NCBI GenBank assembly: GCA_036365515.1
Contig: CM070874.1
Coordinates: 28,273,862-28,337,861, forward strand
DNA length: 64,000 nucleotides
Reading direction: 5' to 3'
From: Torymus aiolomorphi
Lineage: Eukaryota; Arthropoda; Insecta; Hymenoptera; Torymidae
Of the stretch, positions 1 to 11,729 are shown one piece after another (position 1 is the first letter of the stretch; the number at the start of each line of letters is the position of its first letter). The notes below the pieces were generated by a model that saw only the letters and a program-made list of their open reading frames with translations, did no database searches and was not told the DNA's origin. The translations under genes and the position numbers were made by a program.

Positions 1-2516
1 TACATTTTAAGTTTAGCCTGTTGTACAAACTGACTCATACTTTCATTTTCCAAACACTCTTTCTCATATTCACACTCCCATTTATCTATAAGATAATAAT
101 TATATGATCTAATTTTTTCAGAAATTTTGCAGGTTCTTTCATACCTATCATCCAATGTTTCCTTACCCACTACCAAACGCGTGTCTCTGTTAATTCGGTA
201 ACATCTTGGACACCCGTGCCAGTAGCACCCGTGAAACTGTAATACTATACCCTTACTACGAGTGTTATTTTGATAAGGTGATAGAAAACCATCAACTATT
301 GGCCCCTCCGGAAGTCGTTTTTCATGAGAACGATCAGCATGTTGTATTTCACAATTCATAACCTTTTCCATCCATTTTAACCATAATAATGCTTTAAGTG
401 ATTGATTATTCGCTCGCCTGTATCCACCTTGAGGTATAATACCAATAGTTTTTGGTTTTAAAAAGTTTTTTCTATACACACGAAGACAAGACGATGCAAT
501 TGTAGCTACTTCAGTAAAAGGATCAACTTTAGAACAATTTAAAAAAGTTTCTCGAAAAGCCAAACATGCTAGCCTTAAAATTTTAACATCTTGTTTACAA
601 TATTTCAAAATTTCTTTCTGAAAATCGAAGACGTAATGCTGTTCTTTCTTATCGTTATACCACTCTAATAAATTCCCTCTCTCAATAACACTCATAGTAT
701 CTGGTGAATAGGATGAAAGAGGTGGTAATTCACCAATATAATTTTGATTTTCTGGCGTGTTGAATAAATGTGGAAACGTGCCTTTCTCAATCTGTATTAA
801 ACCATAAGCCTTAGGTAAAGCACTAAGAGGCATATGAAGATAATTCAAACTATCTAAAAATTTAACATTCATAAACTCTATTAAAATTATTTTTGTACCG
901 TTTAATATAATAGATGGTTTAACACGAATGTTATCCCGCTCAGCAATATATTTTAGAATAAACTGTCCATCAAAACCTTGTGCATTGTGTGCTATACAAA
1001 CAATCTGCTTAAACGCTCTTCTTTTCGCTAACACTAAATCTGTAAATTGTTTGACAGGGTCACGATCAAATACATATTCCCGAATACCACATATGTACAC
1101 GATGTCGAAATGTCTGTATTTTTATCACAAAAACTACAAACTTGTTGTACAACACACAAGTTTGGTACATGTATTCTAATTTTGTCATCACCATCTACTC
1201 TTTCACATTGTTGTGTCTCAAAATCATAAAAGAAAAATAAAGTTTTTAATTTTACTTGATTCAATTGGTTTTACGTAACAAAAATGATCTGTAGGTAATA
1301 TTTCATTACAAACTTTACAAAATGTTTTTTCACACTCATGTTTTTCTTCTTTTACTCTAACTGTTTTATTACACATTGTACAAATTCTTATACTCTGGCA
1401 GATTGACAGTTTTTTGTCAAAAGATTTTGGTTTTTGATGATTTTTATAACAAATATTACCGAAAAAATCTCTAGCACAAAATCTACAGTTAATTTTAACA
1501 TTTTCAGTATCACAAGGAAGTTTTTGAAAACACTTGCTGCATTTTTGTGAGCATTTATGATTTTCTTCACACGTAAAAATTTTATTAGATGGTATGCAGT
1601 AACCTCTACTACTGGCAGCAGCAACCAAATTTAATATTGGTTGATAATGATGTGATGCTTCGTAATATATAATCCTTACGAGTATGTTTAATTATATTAT
1701 TCGTATCGAGAACAAATTTTGAACCGTCATACAATGGTTTATCACCACGTCTAAATCTTTGAAATGAGTAGATAACGATGGCAATACCTATTCTAGCAAA
1801 AAATGTCTGAAATGTGTGAATTTCATCTAATCCACACCCTCCTTCGGGTATAATTACACCAACATCGCGTACAAGATTTTGTGCACATTCAGTTTGACGA
1901 CTGTTTCTAATTTTTGCCCACTCTTTTTGAAGTACTCCTGAACGTATTTGCCCCCGTATCGTATGCACATATGCAACTACTAAAGATCTTGGTAAACATA
2001 AATTATCATCGTTTTTTATTTTTAATATAGAACGCTTAAAAACACTTTCATGAGTTAAAGCTACGCGACCACGACCTACAGGGACAGATACAATGCTACA
2101 AGATACTAATAATGTATCATCAATTTCAAAATTATCAGCGCTTTGTGCAACGCTTGCTAGCTTATCCCATAAATCGTTAGCAGATAAATCACTCACGCGT
2201 CTAAATGAAATCCATGCAGGACCGTGAAGAAATCTTTCGGATGAAAGAGTTACGCCAATAAAATCTTCGGGTGCTGCTGTACCACATAATTTTCCATACA
2301 ATTCCTGCATTGCACTCTCGAGCCACTCATAAATATTGACTCCAGAAGGTGGTGGTCGAATTTGAACACGCATTTCTCTACCTTCAATACCAAAGCGCCG
2401 ATAACGTCTTGTAGTCTCGTCTGTTATTACGATGTGTGGCTCTTCTACATTTTCTTCTCTATTTTCTTCTTCTTCTACGATATGCTCATTCCCTCTTCCG
2501 CTCTGCAAATTTTTAA
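1..2516 (-). pseudogene. Protein-primed family B DNA polymerase, N-terminal half (OTU, zinc region, exonuclease), frameshifted and cut by the window edge
   Basis: Read on the minus strand, the last exon starts near 2516. First comes an OTU-like cysteine protease domain: a D-x-x-C-x-x-R block (NDDNLCLPRS, about 2010-1975) and an HHY block near 1655-1645. Next is a Cys/His-rich zinc region (1590-1270). Then a 3'-5' exonuclease: Exo I as YDFET near 1225, Exo II as HNAQGFDGQF (about 990-960) and Exo III as KYCKQD near 600-585. The palm and catalytic polymerase motifs would lie beyond position 1. Frame changes at about 1675, 1250 and 1095 break the gene, although each domain is well conserved. Polymerases of this architecture copy linear genomes with terminal proteins and occur in Polinton/Maverick and adintovirus-type elements. 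No capsid, ATPase or integrase gene of such an element is visible here. The small indels could be decay or assembly error. Confidence 0.8.
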
Positions 2517-3148
2517 CTATATGTACAAATAAAAAATGTTATCAGGTACTCATATATTAAAAATATTTACTGTTTTCATCCGAACCAGTATTCATGTCTG
2601 ATGAATTACACGTACTACTTCTGCTACTAGTACTTCTATTGCTAGTGCTACTGATACTACTGGTGCTACTACTACTACTACTACTGCTTCTGCTACTGGT
2701 TCTGCTATTGTTTCTGCTACTGCTTCTGCTACTGCTTCTGTTACTGCTTCTGCTACGGCTTCTGCTGTTGCTTCTGTTAGTACTTCTACTATGAGAATTT
2801 GTCTTCAAACTCAATACAGGCTGTTTCTCATAGGTATTATCTAAACGAAAAATATTATTAAACATTATATAAGTATATGATAATAAATTAGTTTATGCTT
2901 AATTATGTGTACCTCTTAATGAACTAGTTGAAGGTCCAGCCTCGGGATCAAATATTACGTCTGTAGCATTATCTGTATTATCTGAAAAACGAATTATTAA
3001 ATAAGATTAGTATATATGGCGTTAATAGAAAATAAAAAGACATCACTTATCGTACCAGACATGATATTTTCGAAGAGCGCATCGTCTCCATCATCATCAT
3101 TATAAAAACTATCAAGTTCTGTAAAATTTTGAATATTTATTTTAAGTA

Positions 3149-3926
3149 CGAGGGGTGTTCAAAAAGTAAGTTTCCCTGCTCCGGAAAAAAAGCAAAACAC
3201 AATTTTTAGGTTAAAGTAACATATGTATTTATTGTTTGACTTATAAACTATTTTTCTACATAGTCCCCTTGGACTTGAATACATTTTTTATATCTGTTCT
3301 CAAGCTTTGACAAACCTTGTTTATAAAAATCCGTGCCCTGTTTTTTAAAGAATAATTTAACGATGTCTTTCACTTCATCATTTGAATTGAAGTGATGGCC
3401 ACCCAAACTTTCCTTTAATTTAGGAAAAAGAAAAAAGTCACTTGGTGCGAGATCTGGAGAGTAGGGTGGATGATCAAAAATTTCCCATTTGAATTTTTCC
3501 AGTAAGGTTTCTGTTTTTTTTTGCTGAATGAGGCCGTGCATTGTCGTGAAAAAGCAACACTTTTCTCGATAATTTTCCAGGACGCTTTCGTTTAACGGCA
3601 CTTTTAAGTTTATTTAGCACTTCACAGTAACGATCTGCATTTATCGTGGTACCGGATTCAAGAAAATCAATCAACAGAACACCTTGCCATTAAGCCCTTT
3701 TGCAGTTAAAAAGCGAATAACTGCACGCAACTCACAGGTGGACACGTTTTTCACAGGTAGCTCCATGGTTTCCGAGCCGGTACTGATGAAAAAAAATTTT
3801 CGGCAGCTAAGACCGGTTCCGCTCTTATCGGTATATCCTAAACTAAAACTATGTTCGGTCCCAGCTCGCTAGATGGCGCTGGGGCAAAACGGCAGACTAG
3901 GGAAACTTACTTTTTGAACACCCTCG
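3149..3926 (-). mobile_element. Internally deleted mariner element in a polymerase-gene intron
   Basis: The ends carry about 28-bp terminal inverted repeats (cgagg-gtgttcaaaaagtaag...) flanked by TA on both sides (3147-3148 and 3927-3928), as expected for Tc1/mariner insertion. At 778 bp it is shorter than the roughly 1.3 kb of full mariners. It lies wholly between the exons ending at 3964 and starting at 3118, so splicing could in principle tolerate it. Confidence 0.9.
3248..3766 (-). pseudogene. Mariner transposase with a large internal deletion
   Basis: The minus-strand reading frame starts at the ATG at 3766 with about 27 N-terminal residues (MELPVKN...) of the DNA-binding region. It then jumps, at about 3680, to the segment after the first catalytic aspartate (VLLIDFLESGTT). 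The second catalytic motif (LLFHDNARPH, about 3555) and the third (PYSPDLAPSDFFLFP, about 3450) are present, which is the D,D34D mariner signature. The paired HTH region and first aspartate are missing and the junction shifts the frame, so the protein is inactive. The C-terminal part reads cleanly to its stop at 3248. Confidence 0.9.
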
Positions 3927-4451
3927 TAAGTAAATAATATTAATAAGTTCGAAATTTACTTACGTTTAAAGTGGTTGTACTGTCGCATGATATCGGTAGT
4001 AAATGGTGAATCGTGTAAATTTCGTGATTTGAAGTGTTCAGCAAGTATAAAGATTGTTTTCTTGTTATTTAAAATACCTCGTTTATAAATGTGTAAAATT
4101 GTTCGTAACGAACAAAGACTAATAATAAACCGTAGTTTTCTAATCAATGTTTCTTCAGAAAGTGTTTTGAAATTTTTAAGCCATTGATTGTCACAAAATG
4201 TTCTAATAATGTTATGCCTTACGATTGCAATATGATAAATAACCCTTATAATTCTTAATAATTCTCCACGTGAATCCATTGTAGTACAAGTGCTAGTGAT
4301 GTCTGTATCTACGAAAAATTATTTAAATTGTAAGAATATGTAAAAATACTCTAATCATTTCCATGTAATTTTATTAAAATATGAATCGCTTAATAAGATA
4401 CTTTTCATTTATAATGTAACTTGAAACAATATCAATACTTTAAAAACTTAC

Positions 4452-4515
4452 CTTGGCGTATGTATATGCTGGTATTGAAATCTACGAGACCTCGAATTAT
4501 ATTTTATAAGTATTT
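4452..4515 (-). promoter_or_regulatory. Putative promoter and 5' non-coding exon of the polymerase gene
   Basis: On the minus strand a TATA-like AT run (tataaaatata, about 4510-4500) is followed by a short stretch ending CAAG|gtaagt at 4452, a strong splice donor. The matching acceptor is ttttcgtag at 4309, 29 nt before the ATG at 4279. This fits a spliced 5' leader but rests only on motif matches. Confidence 0.35.
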
Positions 4516-4902
4516 TATATGTATCTTACTAGACTACTGATTCAACTAATTTTTGGTCGTTTTCGAAGAGTGCAGACAGAGTGAACTGTTATGTACGTGG
4601 TACCATAGGTGCTTATATACCCGCCAAAGAGCTTTGAAACCACGTAAATCGGTGACAGTGGTGGGATAAAAGAATGCACTACAAAATAACATCTTTTGAA
4701 GTGATAGACACTTTTTAGTATTTCAAGAGCATACAAGAATAATCACAACTCAGCATTTTATAATGGAACAGCTTCGTAAAATATTTTATGAAACATAGAA
4801 TTACAAAAACCAAACGAAAATCCATAAATAATATTTTATAAGCAAATTATAAAATACATCTGGTAGAAGAATATATTGTGTAGTAAAAACTATGTTACTC
4901 TT

Positions 4903-6385
4903 GACTAATACGAAAATTGATTGAGTCGATCAATACATCGATAACGAGATCGATCGACCTGTGAGGTTCCAAAATACCTCCAATAAAAAGAGGATATTGT
5001 ACTTAACAATAAAGTACAATACCGCGAATTAATCTGAATGTAACTTTTCGAGATATCTGTACCAATACCTTACTAATAGCGAAACAATAACAAAATTAAT
5101 TGGTTAATGAACGTTATAAATATGCGGAACGGTTAGAGGATAAAGTAGGTAGTAAAAAAGTATAATACCGCGAGCTGATATAATCATCGATTAGACTGAT
5201 CAATGTATCGATAACGAAATCGATCAAGCAATGAGGTTCCAAAACATCTTCATTTAAAAGAAGATATGGTACCTTATAAAAAAGTCTAATACCGCGAATC
5301 GATCTGACTATAATTACCAGTGGAAAATCATAGCAATATCGAGCCAATACGTTGATCAGTTTACTAAACTCTCTCTATTTTCTCATCCTGTATTGAGGTT
5401 TACATGAAGGGGTGATTTGTGTGTTTGATAATAACAATAAATTAATTTTTATTGTAGATTTTCGTAGCATTTATCAGGAACATATAAGCTAAGAAGGTGT
5501 CACATATGTAATAGTCATAAGTAGGGCATTATACTATCTGATCAGATGAATATTATAACGAAATACTAGTCATACAAGTGATAATGTCTCATCCTTGTAC
5601 TTGTCATAAGAAACAAACAGCGAAAAGAGTTTAAGTAGTTGTAATGATTATCGATTGGTTCAATCGATATATCGATAACGAAATCAATCGATCTGTGAGG
5701 TTCCAAAATACCTCCAATAAAAAGAGAATGTTGCACCTAACAATAAAGCACAATACCGCGAATTAATGTGTATGTAAATTTTCACGATATCTGTACCAAT
5801 ACCTTACTAATACCGAATCAATAACAAAATTAATTGTTAATGAAAGTTATAAATATGCGGAACGGTTAGACGGTAAAGTAGGTAGTAAAAAAGTATAATG
5901 CCGCGAGCTGATATAACCATCGATTAGACTGATCAATGTATCGATAACGAAATCGATCAAGCAATGAGGTTCCAAAACATCTTCATTTAAAAGAAGATAT
6001 GGTACCTTATAAAAAAGTCTAATACCGTGAATCGATCTGACTGTAATTTCCGGTAGTAAATCGGCCCAATACCGTACCAATACGCCGATCAGTGTACTAA
6101 ACTCTCTCTATTTTCTCATCCTGCCTTGAGGTTTATGTAAAGGGGAGTTTGTGTACTTGGAAATCATAATAAATGAATTTTTATTGCAGTTTTTTCGCAG
6201 CATGTATCAGGAACATATAAGTTAAGAAAGTGGCACATGTGCGTAGTCATAAATAGACCATTACGTCGGCTGGTCAGTTCGCCATTATGACGGCCTGCTT
6301 GGCATAGAAACGACGACACCTCATTCGTTGCACTTATGATAAGAGTCAACCAACGAAAAAACTTCAAGGCAATGCACATAAAGGA
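4903..6385. repeat. Tandem duplication of a ~730 bp unit with nested sub-repeats
   Basis: The blocks about 4903-5638 and 5639-6385 align over their whole length with scattered mismatches. Anchors are the gaggttccaaaat blocks (about 4960 and 5697; about 5231 and 5964) and a tatcaggaacatataag block near 5475 and 6205. Within each unit two diverged ~270 bp halves share the core cgatcaat-atcgataacgaaatcgatc. The short open frames at 5114-5347 and 5847-6080 are parallel consequences of the repeat and are not taken as genes. Confidence 0.85.
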
Positions 6386-7037
6386 GGTGTAGCTTAATGC
6401 GTGCTAGTGGGATAGTCCTAATGCAGTGGCTATCATTCTATTTTTCGTAGCTTTTTAATAAACCTACTCGCACAGATGTTTCTCTGCTAACTTGGGCCGA
6501 TTTAATTGTGTATTAATATTAACTTTTTATGTATAATTAATAAATAAATACTTCCTCAGCATAATTTTATAATAAATAAACAATAATGAACATAAAATAA
6601 TAATTTAGAATATTTCTCGGTAAAATGCTGTACAAGCGCTGAAACAGTGCTTATATAAACTTTTCTCAAATTATTTATAAATTATTTAGATAATATAGTA
6701 GACAAATGTCTCTGGCATCGGCTGAGATTGAAAGTTTTCGTGAGAAAAAAATTTTAGAGTATTCGCCAGACGTAATAAGAGTAAACCGAGGGTGTTGTTC
6801 CATCTCTTATTATCGTATGATTTTAGAATTTACTTGAAAAATAATTCCTACTTCCTCCGTCATGTGTAATATGAATGCAAAATCCAATTTTCTGCAAGTT
6901 TCTACACACTCTCAATGTAATAAGAGTGTAGCTTATCATCAGTTTTCGCTAACTTTTGAAAAAACGATGGCTAGAGCACCCTGCTGTCCACCAGTCTGCT
7001 GTAAGATTTTATTGAGGCAACACCTCTCTCTCTCATC
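6386..7037. other. AT-rich spacer upstream of the 272-codon ORF
   Basis: No gene or repeat seen. A TATA-like ttatataaac lies at about 6650, roughly 390 bp before the ORF start, and a short CT run (ctctctctc) sits directly before the ATG. Promoter function is unproven. Confidence 0.4.
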
Positions 7038-7856
7038 ATGGACGAAATGGCTAATTCGCCACCACCACCACCATTGCCGCTTGAAGAGTTTCAAGGCATC
7101 CCCATCGACGAGTTGATACCTGAGGAGGTCATGCAGGTGTTCCTCCAAAATCAGGACATCCTCCTACGACAACAGCGTGAAGAAGAAGAGCGCCGCATCC
7201 AGGTTGAAGAGGAACAGCGCATCCAAATGGAAGAGGAAAGGCGCATTCAAATTCAGGAGGACGCCGCACTTGCTGACCTCCTGCAAGACGCGGAGGAGGA
7301 AGAGGCTGTGCAAGACGACTTCGAAGATGAAGTTGAATCTGGCTACGAGTCAGATATGTCGAGCGAGCACGGAGAAATAATGGAACAACAACAACAGCAA
7401 GAAATTGTGGACTCCGACATGGAAACGGTCGACAACAATCACGATGGTGGTGGTGATATTGATGGTGACGGTGATCGGGAGTATGTGCCGGAATACCCCG
7501 CGCAGATGAATGAAGTGGCGCTAAGACGCGCCATCAATGTTCGGCGACGCTTTCACAGAAACCTCGGCGCTGTGTTTAGAGAAGCACGGGACAACGAAAT
7601 AATGTTGCTGCGTGAGCAACTACGGCTAGTACAGCAGGCAGCACGCCGACAACGCCGCCAAGAATTAGCTGATGTGCCGCGTCGGAACTTCGATTTTTGT
7701 TTCGGCTGTGCTAAACGATTCTGGTGCCAAAGAAACGGGCAGTGGAGGCGTTGTGATGCGTGCGGGTTCTGGCTCTGCCCAGATTGTAATGAAAATCCTG
7801 TTCATTGTCAGAATGAACAGGATCTTATCCAAAAACATAAAAAACTCTGTAAATAG
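7038..7856 (+). CDS. Intact orphan ORF: acidic coiled-coil protein with C-terminal cysteine cluster
   Basis: I do not recognise this 272-residue protein. In order it has a Pro-rich start (SPPPPPLPL), a Glu/Arg/Gln heptad-like segment (about residues 45-80) likely to form a coiled coil, an acidic Asp/Glu/Gln low-complexity middle (about 80-155), an Arg-rich helix (about 165-210) and a C-terminal cluster of Cys/His residues (about 221-271: C-x2-C-x5-C, C-x2-C-x4-C-x2-C, H-C, then H and C) resembling a RING/B-box type zinc fold. The start is the first ATG after a CT run, and the frame is open to TAG. An AATAAA lies about 100 nt downstream. It is single-exon and unbroken, in contrast to nearly everything around it. 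It diverges from the polymerase gene and could belong to the same mobile or viral element, but nothing in the sequence proves that. Confidence 0.6.
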   Translation: MDEMANSPPPPPLPLEEFQGIPIDELIPEEVMQVFLQNQDILLRQQREEEERRIQVEEEQRIQMEEERRIQIQEDAALADLLQDAEEEEAVQDDFEDEVESGYESDMSSEHGEIMEQQQQQEIVDSDMETVDNNHDGGGDIDGDGDREYVPEYPAQMNEVALRRAINVRRRFHRNLGAVFREARDNEIMLLREQLRLVQQAARRQRRQELADVPRRNFDFCFGCAKRFWCQRNGQWRRCDACGFWLCPDCNENPVHCQNEQDLIQKHKKLCK

Positions 7857-8175
<319 letters not shown>

Positions 8176-8395
8176 ACGCAGGGGGAAGCTGCAGCTGCTC
8201 CCTACTACCACTACCGATGGTGGGGAGTTATAGCTCGTAGCCGTGGCTGACTGCACGATCGTGTAGTTTGCCCGGAGCAGCGGGCCGTGTCAGACGGGGA
8301 ATCCCTGCGCCGTCTGGCACTTGTGTGTATAGTGAGCGCTCTGAAACAGCGAGCGCTCTACGGTAAGATTTTGGAGATCCTACCGATCTCGTCTG

Positions 8396-8527
<132 letters not shown>

Positions 8528-8666
8528 CTTTAATCATAGTTTCAAATTTTGAATGTTTTTACTTAACCTTTCATATTCCTATCCTAAAATACCACTTAGT
8601 TTAAATCATAATTTTAAATTTTGAAATCATAGAGTTAAGTTTAAATCATAATTTTGAATTTTGAAT

Positions 8667-8784
8667 ATTGTGGCACCATGGGGCAGCCATAATACCCCCC
8701 CCCCCCCACCCCGCCACAAGAAAGGGTCAATGAACTCAAAGTCGGGTGGTGGGGGTTTGTTTGTCTGCCCCATGGTGCCACAAT
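8667..8784. repeat. 118-bp hairpin element with perfect 20-bp inverted ends
   Basis: Positions 8667-8686 (attgtggcaccatggggcag) and 8765-8784 are exact reverse complements. The core holds a C13 run and an opposing GGGTGGTGGGGG tract that can extend the pairing. It is a possible foldback or MITE remnant; no clear target duplication was seen. Confidence 0.8.
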
Positions 8785-8790
8785 AACTAC

Positions 8791-11300
8791 TGTTGATAAT
8801 AAATATTTATTATTAGGTATAATTAAAATCTAACGTTCAAAATCAGAATAGGACGGTGTAAAAATGCGTAACCAAAAAACGTAAAGTAAAAACTCTCGCC
8901 ATCGCTTTGGCAAATCCAAAGACTTTGTAAAAATCCGGGCCGGTAGTCTACGGGCGTGAGCCCCGCTCGGGCGTGGCGCGGTGTTTACGCCCGTAGGCTC
9001 ATTCCGTTATAGCAGCTTCGGCGTGCTATTCGCACTGCTGGCTTTTGCAAACATTCCTTTGTCCAAATCATTTAATAAAGTGGGATTTTTCTTGCCAATC
9101 GACCTTGTGAAACCGATCAAAGACAAATTCGTAAGTTATAAAAATATTTGTTGATAATAAATATTTATTATTAGATATAATTAAAATCAAAGGCGCAAAA
9201 TCAGAAAGTACGGTGTAAAAATGAGTAAACAAAAAACTTAACCTAAAAACTCTCGCTATCGCCTTGGCAAATCCAAAGAATTTGTAAAAATCCGTGCCGG
9301 TTGTCTACGGGCGTGAGCCCCGCTCGTGCGTAGCGCTGTGTTTACGCCCGTAGGCTTATTCCGCTATAGCAGCTTCGCCGTGCTATTCGCACTGCTGGCT
9401 TTAGCAAACATTCCTTTGTCTAAATTATTTAATCAAGTGGGGTTTTATGTGCCAATCGACCTTGCGAACCCGATCAAAAACAAATTCGCAGGTTATAAAA
9501 ATATTTGTTGATAATAAATATTTATTATTAGCTATAATTGAAATCAAAGGCGCAAAAGCAGAATATTTCGGTGTAAAAATGAGTAAACAAAATATTTATA
9601 GTAAAATTCTCGCTATCGCCTTGGCAAATCCAAAGAATTTGTAAAAAATCCGGGCCAGTAGTCTACGGGCGTGAGCCCCGCTCGGGCGTGGCGCGGTGTT
9701 TACGCCCGTAGGCTCATTCCGTTATAGCAGCTTCGGCGTGCTATTCGCACTGCTGGCTTTTTCAAACATTCCTTTGTCCAAAATATTTAATAAAGTGGGA
9801 TTTTACTTGCCAATCGACCTTGCGAAACCGATGAAAGACAAATTCACAAGTTATAAAAATATTTGTTGATAATAAATATTTATTATTAGCTATAATTAAT
9901 ATGAAAGACGCAAAATCTGAATAGTACGGTGTAAAAATGAGTGAAAAAAAAACGTAAAGTAAAAACCCTCGCCATCGCCTTGGCAAATCCAAAGAATTTG
10001 TAAAAAATCCGGGCCGGTAGTCTACGGGCGTGAGCCCCGCTCGTGCGTCGCGCGGTGTTTACGCCCGTAGGCTTATACCGCTATAGCAGTTTCGGCGTGC
10101 TATTCGCACTGCTGGCTTTTGCAAACATTCCTTTGTCCAAGTTATTTAATAAAGTGAGATTTTACTTGCCAATCGACCTTGTGAAACCGATCAAAGACAA
10201 ATTCGCAAGTTATAAAAATATTTGTTGATAATAAATATTTATTATTAGCTATAATTAAAATCTAACGTTGAAGATCAAAATAGTACAGTGTGAAAATGAG
10301 TAACCAAAAAACGTAAAGTAAAAACCCTCGCCATCGCCTTGGCAAATCCAAAGAATTTGTAAAAAATCCGGGCCGGTAGTCTACGGGCGTGAGCTCCGCT
10401 CGTGCGTCGCGCGGTGTTTACGCCTGTAGGCTTATTCCGCTATAGCAGCTTCGGCGTGCTATTGGCACTGCTGGCTTTAGCAAACATTCCTTTATCCAAA
10501 TTATTTAATAAAGTGGAATTTTACTTGCGAATCGACCTTGCGAACCCGATCAAAAACAAATGCGCAGGTTATAAAATTATTTGTTGATAATAAATATTTA
10601 TTATTAGCTATAATTAAAATCAAAGGCGCAAAATCACAATAGTACGGTGTAAAAATGAGTAAACAAAAAACCTAAAGTAAATACCCTCGCCATCGGCTTG
10701 GCAAATCCACAGAATTTGTAAAAAATTGGGGCCGGTAGTCTACGGGCGTGAGCCCCGCGCGTGCGTCTCGCGGTGTTTACGCCCGTAGGCTTATTCCGCT
10801 ATAGCAGCTTCGACGTGCTATTCGTACTGCTGGTTTTAGCAAATATTCCTTTGTCCAAATCATTTAATAAAGTGGGATTTTACTTACCAATCGACCTTGT
10901 GAAACCGATCAAAGACAAATTCGCAAGTTATAAAAATATTTATTGATAATAAATATTTATTATTAGCTATAATTAAAATCTAACGTTCAAAATCAGAATA
11001 GTACGGTGTAAAAATGAGTAACCAAAAAACGTAAAGTAATAACTCTCGCCATTGCCTTGGCAAATCCAAAGAATTTGTAAAAATCCGGGCCGGTAGTCTA
11101 CGGGCGTGAGCCCCGCTCGTGCGTCGCGCGGTGTTTACGCCCGTAGGCTCATTCCGTTGTAGCAGTTTCGGCGTACTATACGCACTGCTGGCTTTTGCAA
11201 ACATTCCTTTATCCAAATTATTTAATAAAGGGGGGTTTTTCTTGTCAATCGACCTTGTGAACCCTATCAAAGACAAATTTGCCAGTTATAGAAATATCTG
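8791..11300. repeat. Satellite array: seven ~359 bp monomers
   Basis: The landmark tctacgggcgtgag recurs at about 8947, 9306, 9662, 10020, 10379, 10738 and 11097, with spacing of 356-359 bp. Each monomer starts with tgttgataataaatattta and contains an inverted repeat (ctacgggcgt / acgcccgtag) around a GC-rich loop. A recurring 61-codon frame (MRRAVFTPVG...) exists in several monomers, but monomers 1 and 3 break it, so I treat it as non-coding. Confidence 0.93.
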
Positions 11301-11700
11301 TACACTTGTCGCGATACCCGAGAGGGGCTCATCCCCGTAGACTAGATACCCAGCCTGATTGTATATATCTTCGTTGGATTCGTCGAGGAATAGTGGAAAC
11401 CGTGACTTTGAAGTTTATTCTTTTCTCATTTTTTACCGTAAGATTCTGATTTTTTTTCCTATCTTTTTTAATGCAGTTGATAAAATAATAATGATAAATA
11501 CAATTATTTATATAACTGGCATATTTGTTTTTGATTATCTTTAAAATATCGATTAGCAGGCATCTTCGCGAAAGCCTGGCACGCGAATAGCACGCCCAAG
11601 CTGCTAATGAAAGGCACCCACGGGCGTAAACCCCGCGCGATGCCCGAGAGGGGCTCACGCCTATAGACTAACCGGCCTGATTTTATACAACTTTTACATC
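11300..11700. repeat. Inverted, diverged satellite fragments flanking the array
   Basis: About 11305-11358 and 11565-11690 match the satellite's GC-rich core only as reverse complement (ggggctca, gcccgagagg, aagctgctaatg). The AT-rich stretch between them holds no gene that I can support. Confidence 0.7.
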
Positions 11701-11729
11701 ATTTTCATAAAAGAATATTATTTGGAAGG

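Larger units (their letters stand above)
2571..4308 (-). pseudogene. Upstream exons of the polymerase gene
   Basis: Four minus-strand exons join in frame with consensus splice sites: 4308-3964 (ATG at 4279; donor gtaagt), 3118-3056 (acceptor tttacag, donor gtacga), 2981-2913 (acceptor tttttcag, donor gtacac) and 2840-2571 (acceptor cgtttag, donor gtaaat). All junctions are phase 1. The acceptor that keeps frame into the next exon is tatag at about 2518-2517; a stronger-looking gcag acceptor 14 nt further on would shift the frame. The first exon encodes about 105 basic, Leu/Ile-rich residues of no recognised family. The next two are Asp-rich, and the last is a Ser/Arg/Asn low-complexity tract (2620-2800) built from triplet repeats. 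Introns are 54-74 bp except the first, which was enlarged by a mariner. The exon chain is my inference from splice signals and frame continuity. Confidence 0.62.

Noticed and set aside
2594..2794. Leucine-rich plus-strand ORF
   Set aside because: Antisense of the Ser/Arg-rich polymerase exon; triplet-repeat artefact.
9326..11340. Recurring 61-codon frame in the 359-bp satellite
   Set aside because: Several monomers break it and non-coding parts are as conserved; it is a by-product of the repeat.
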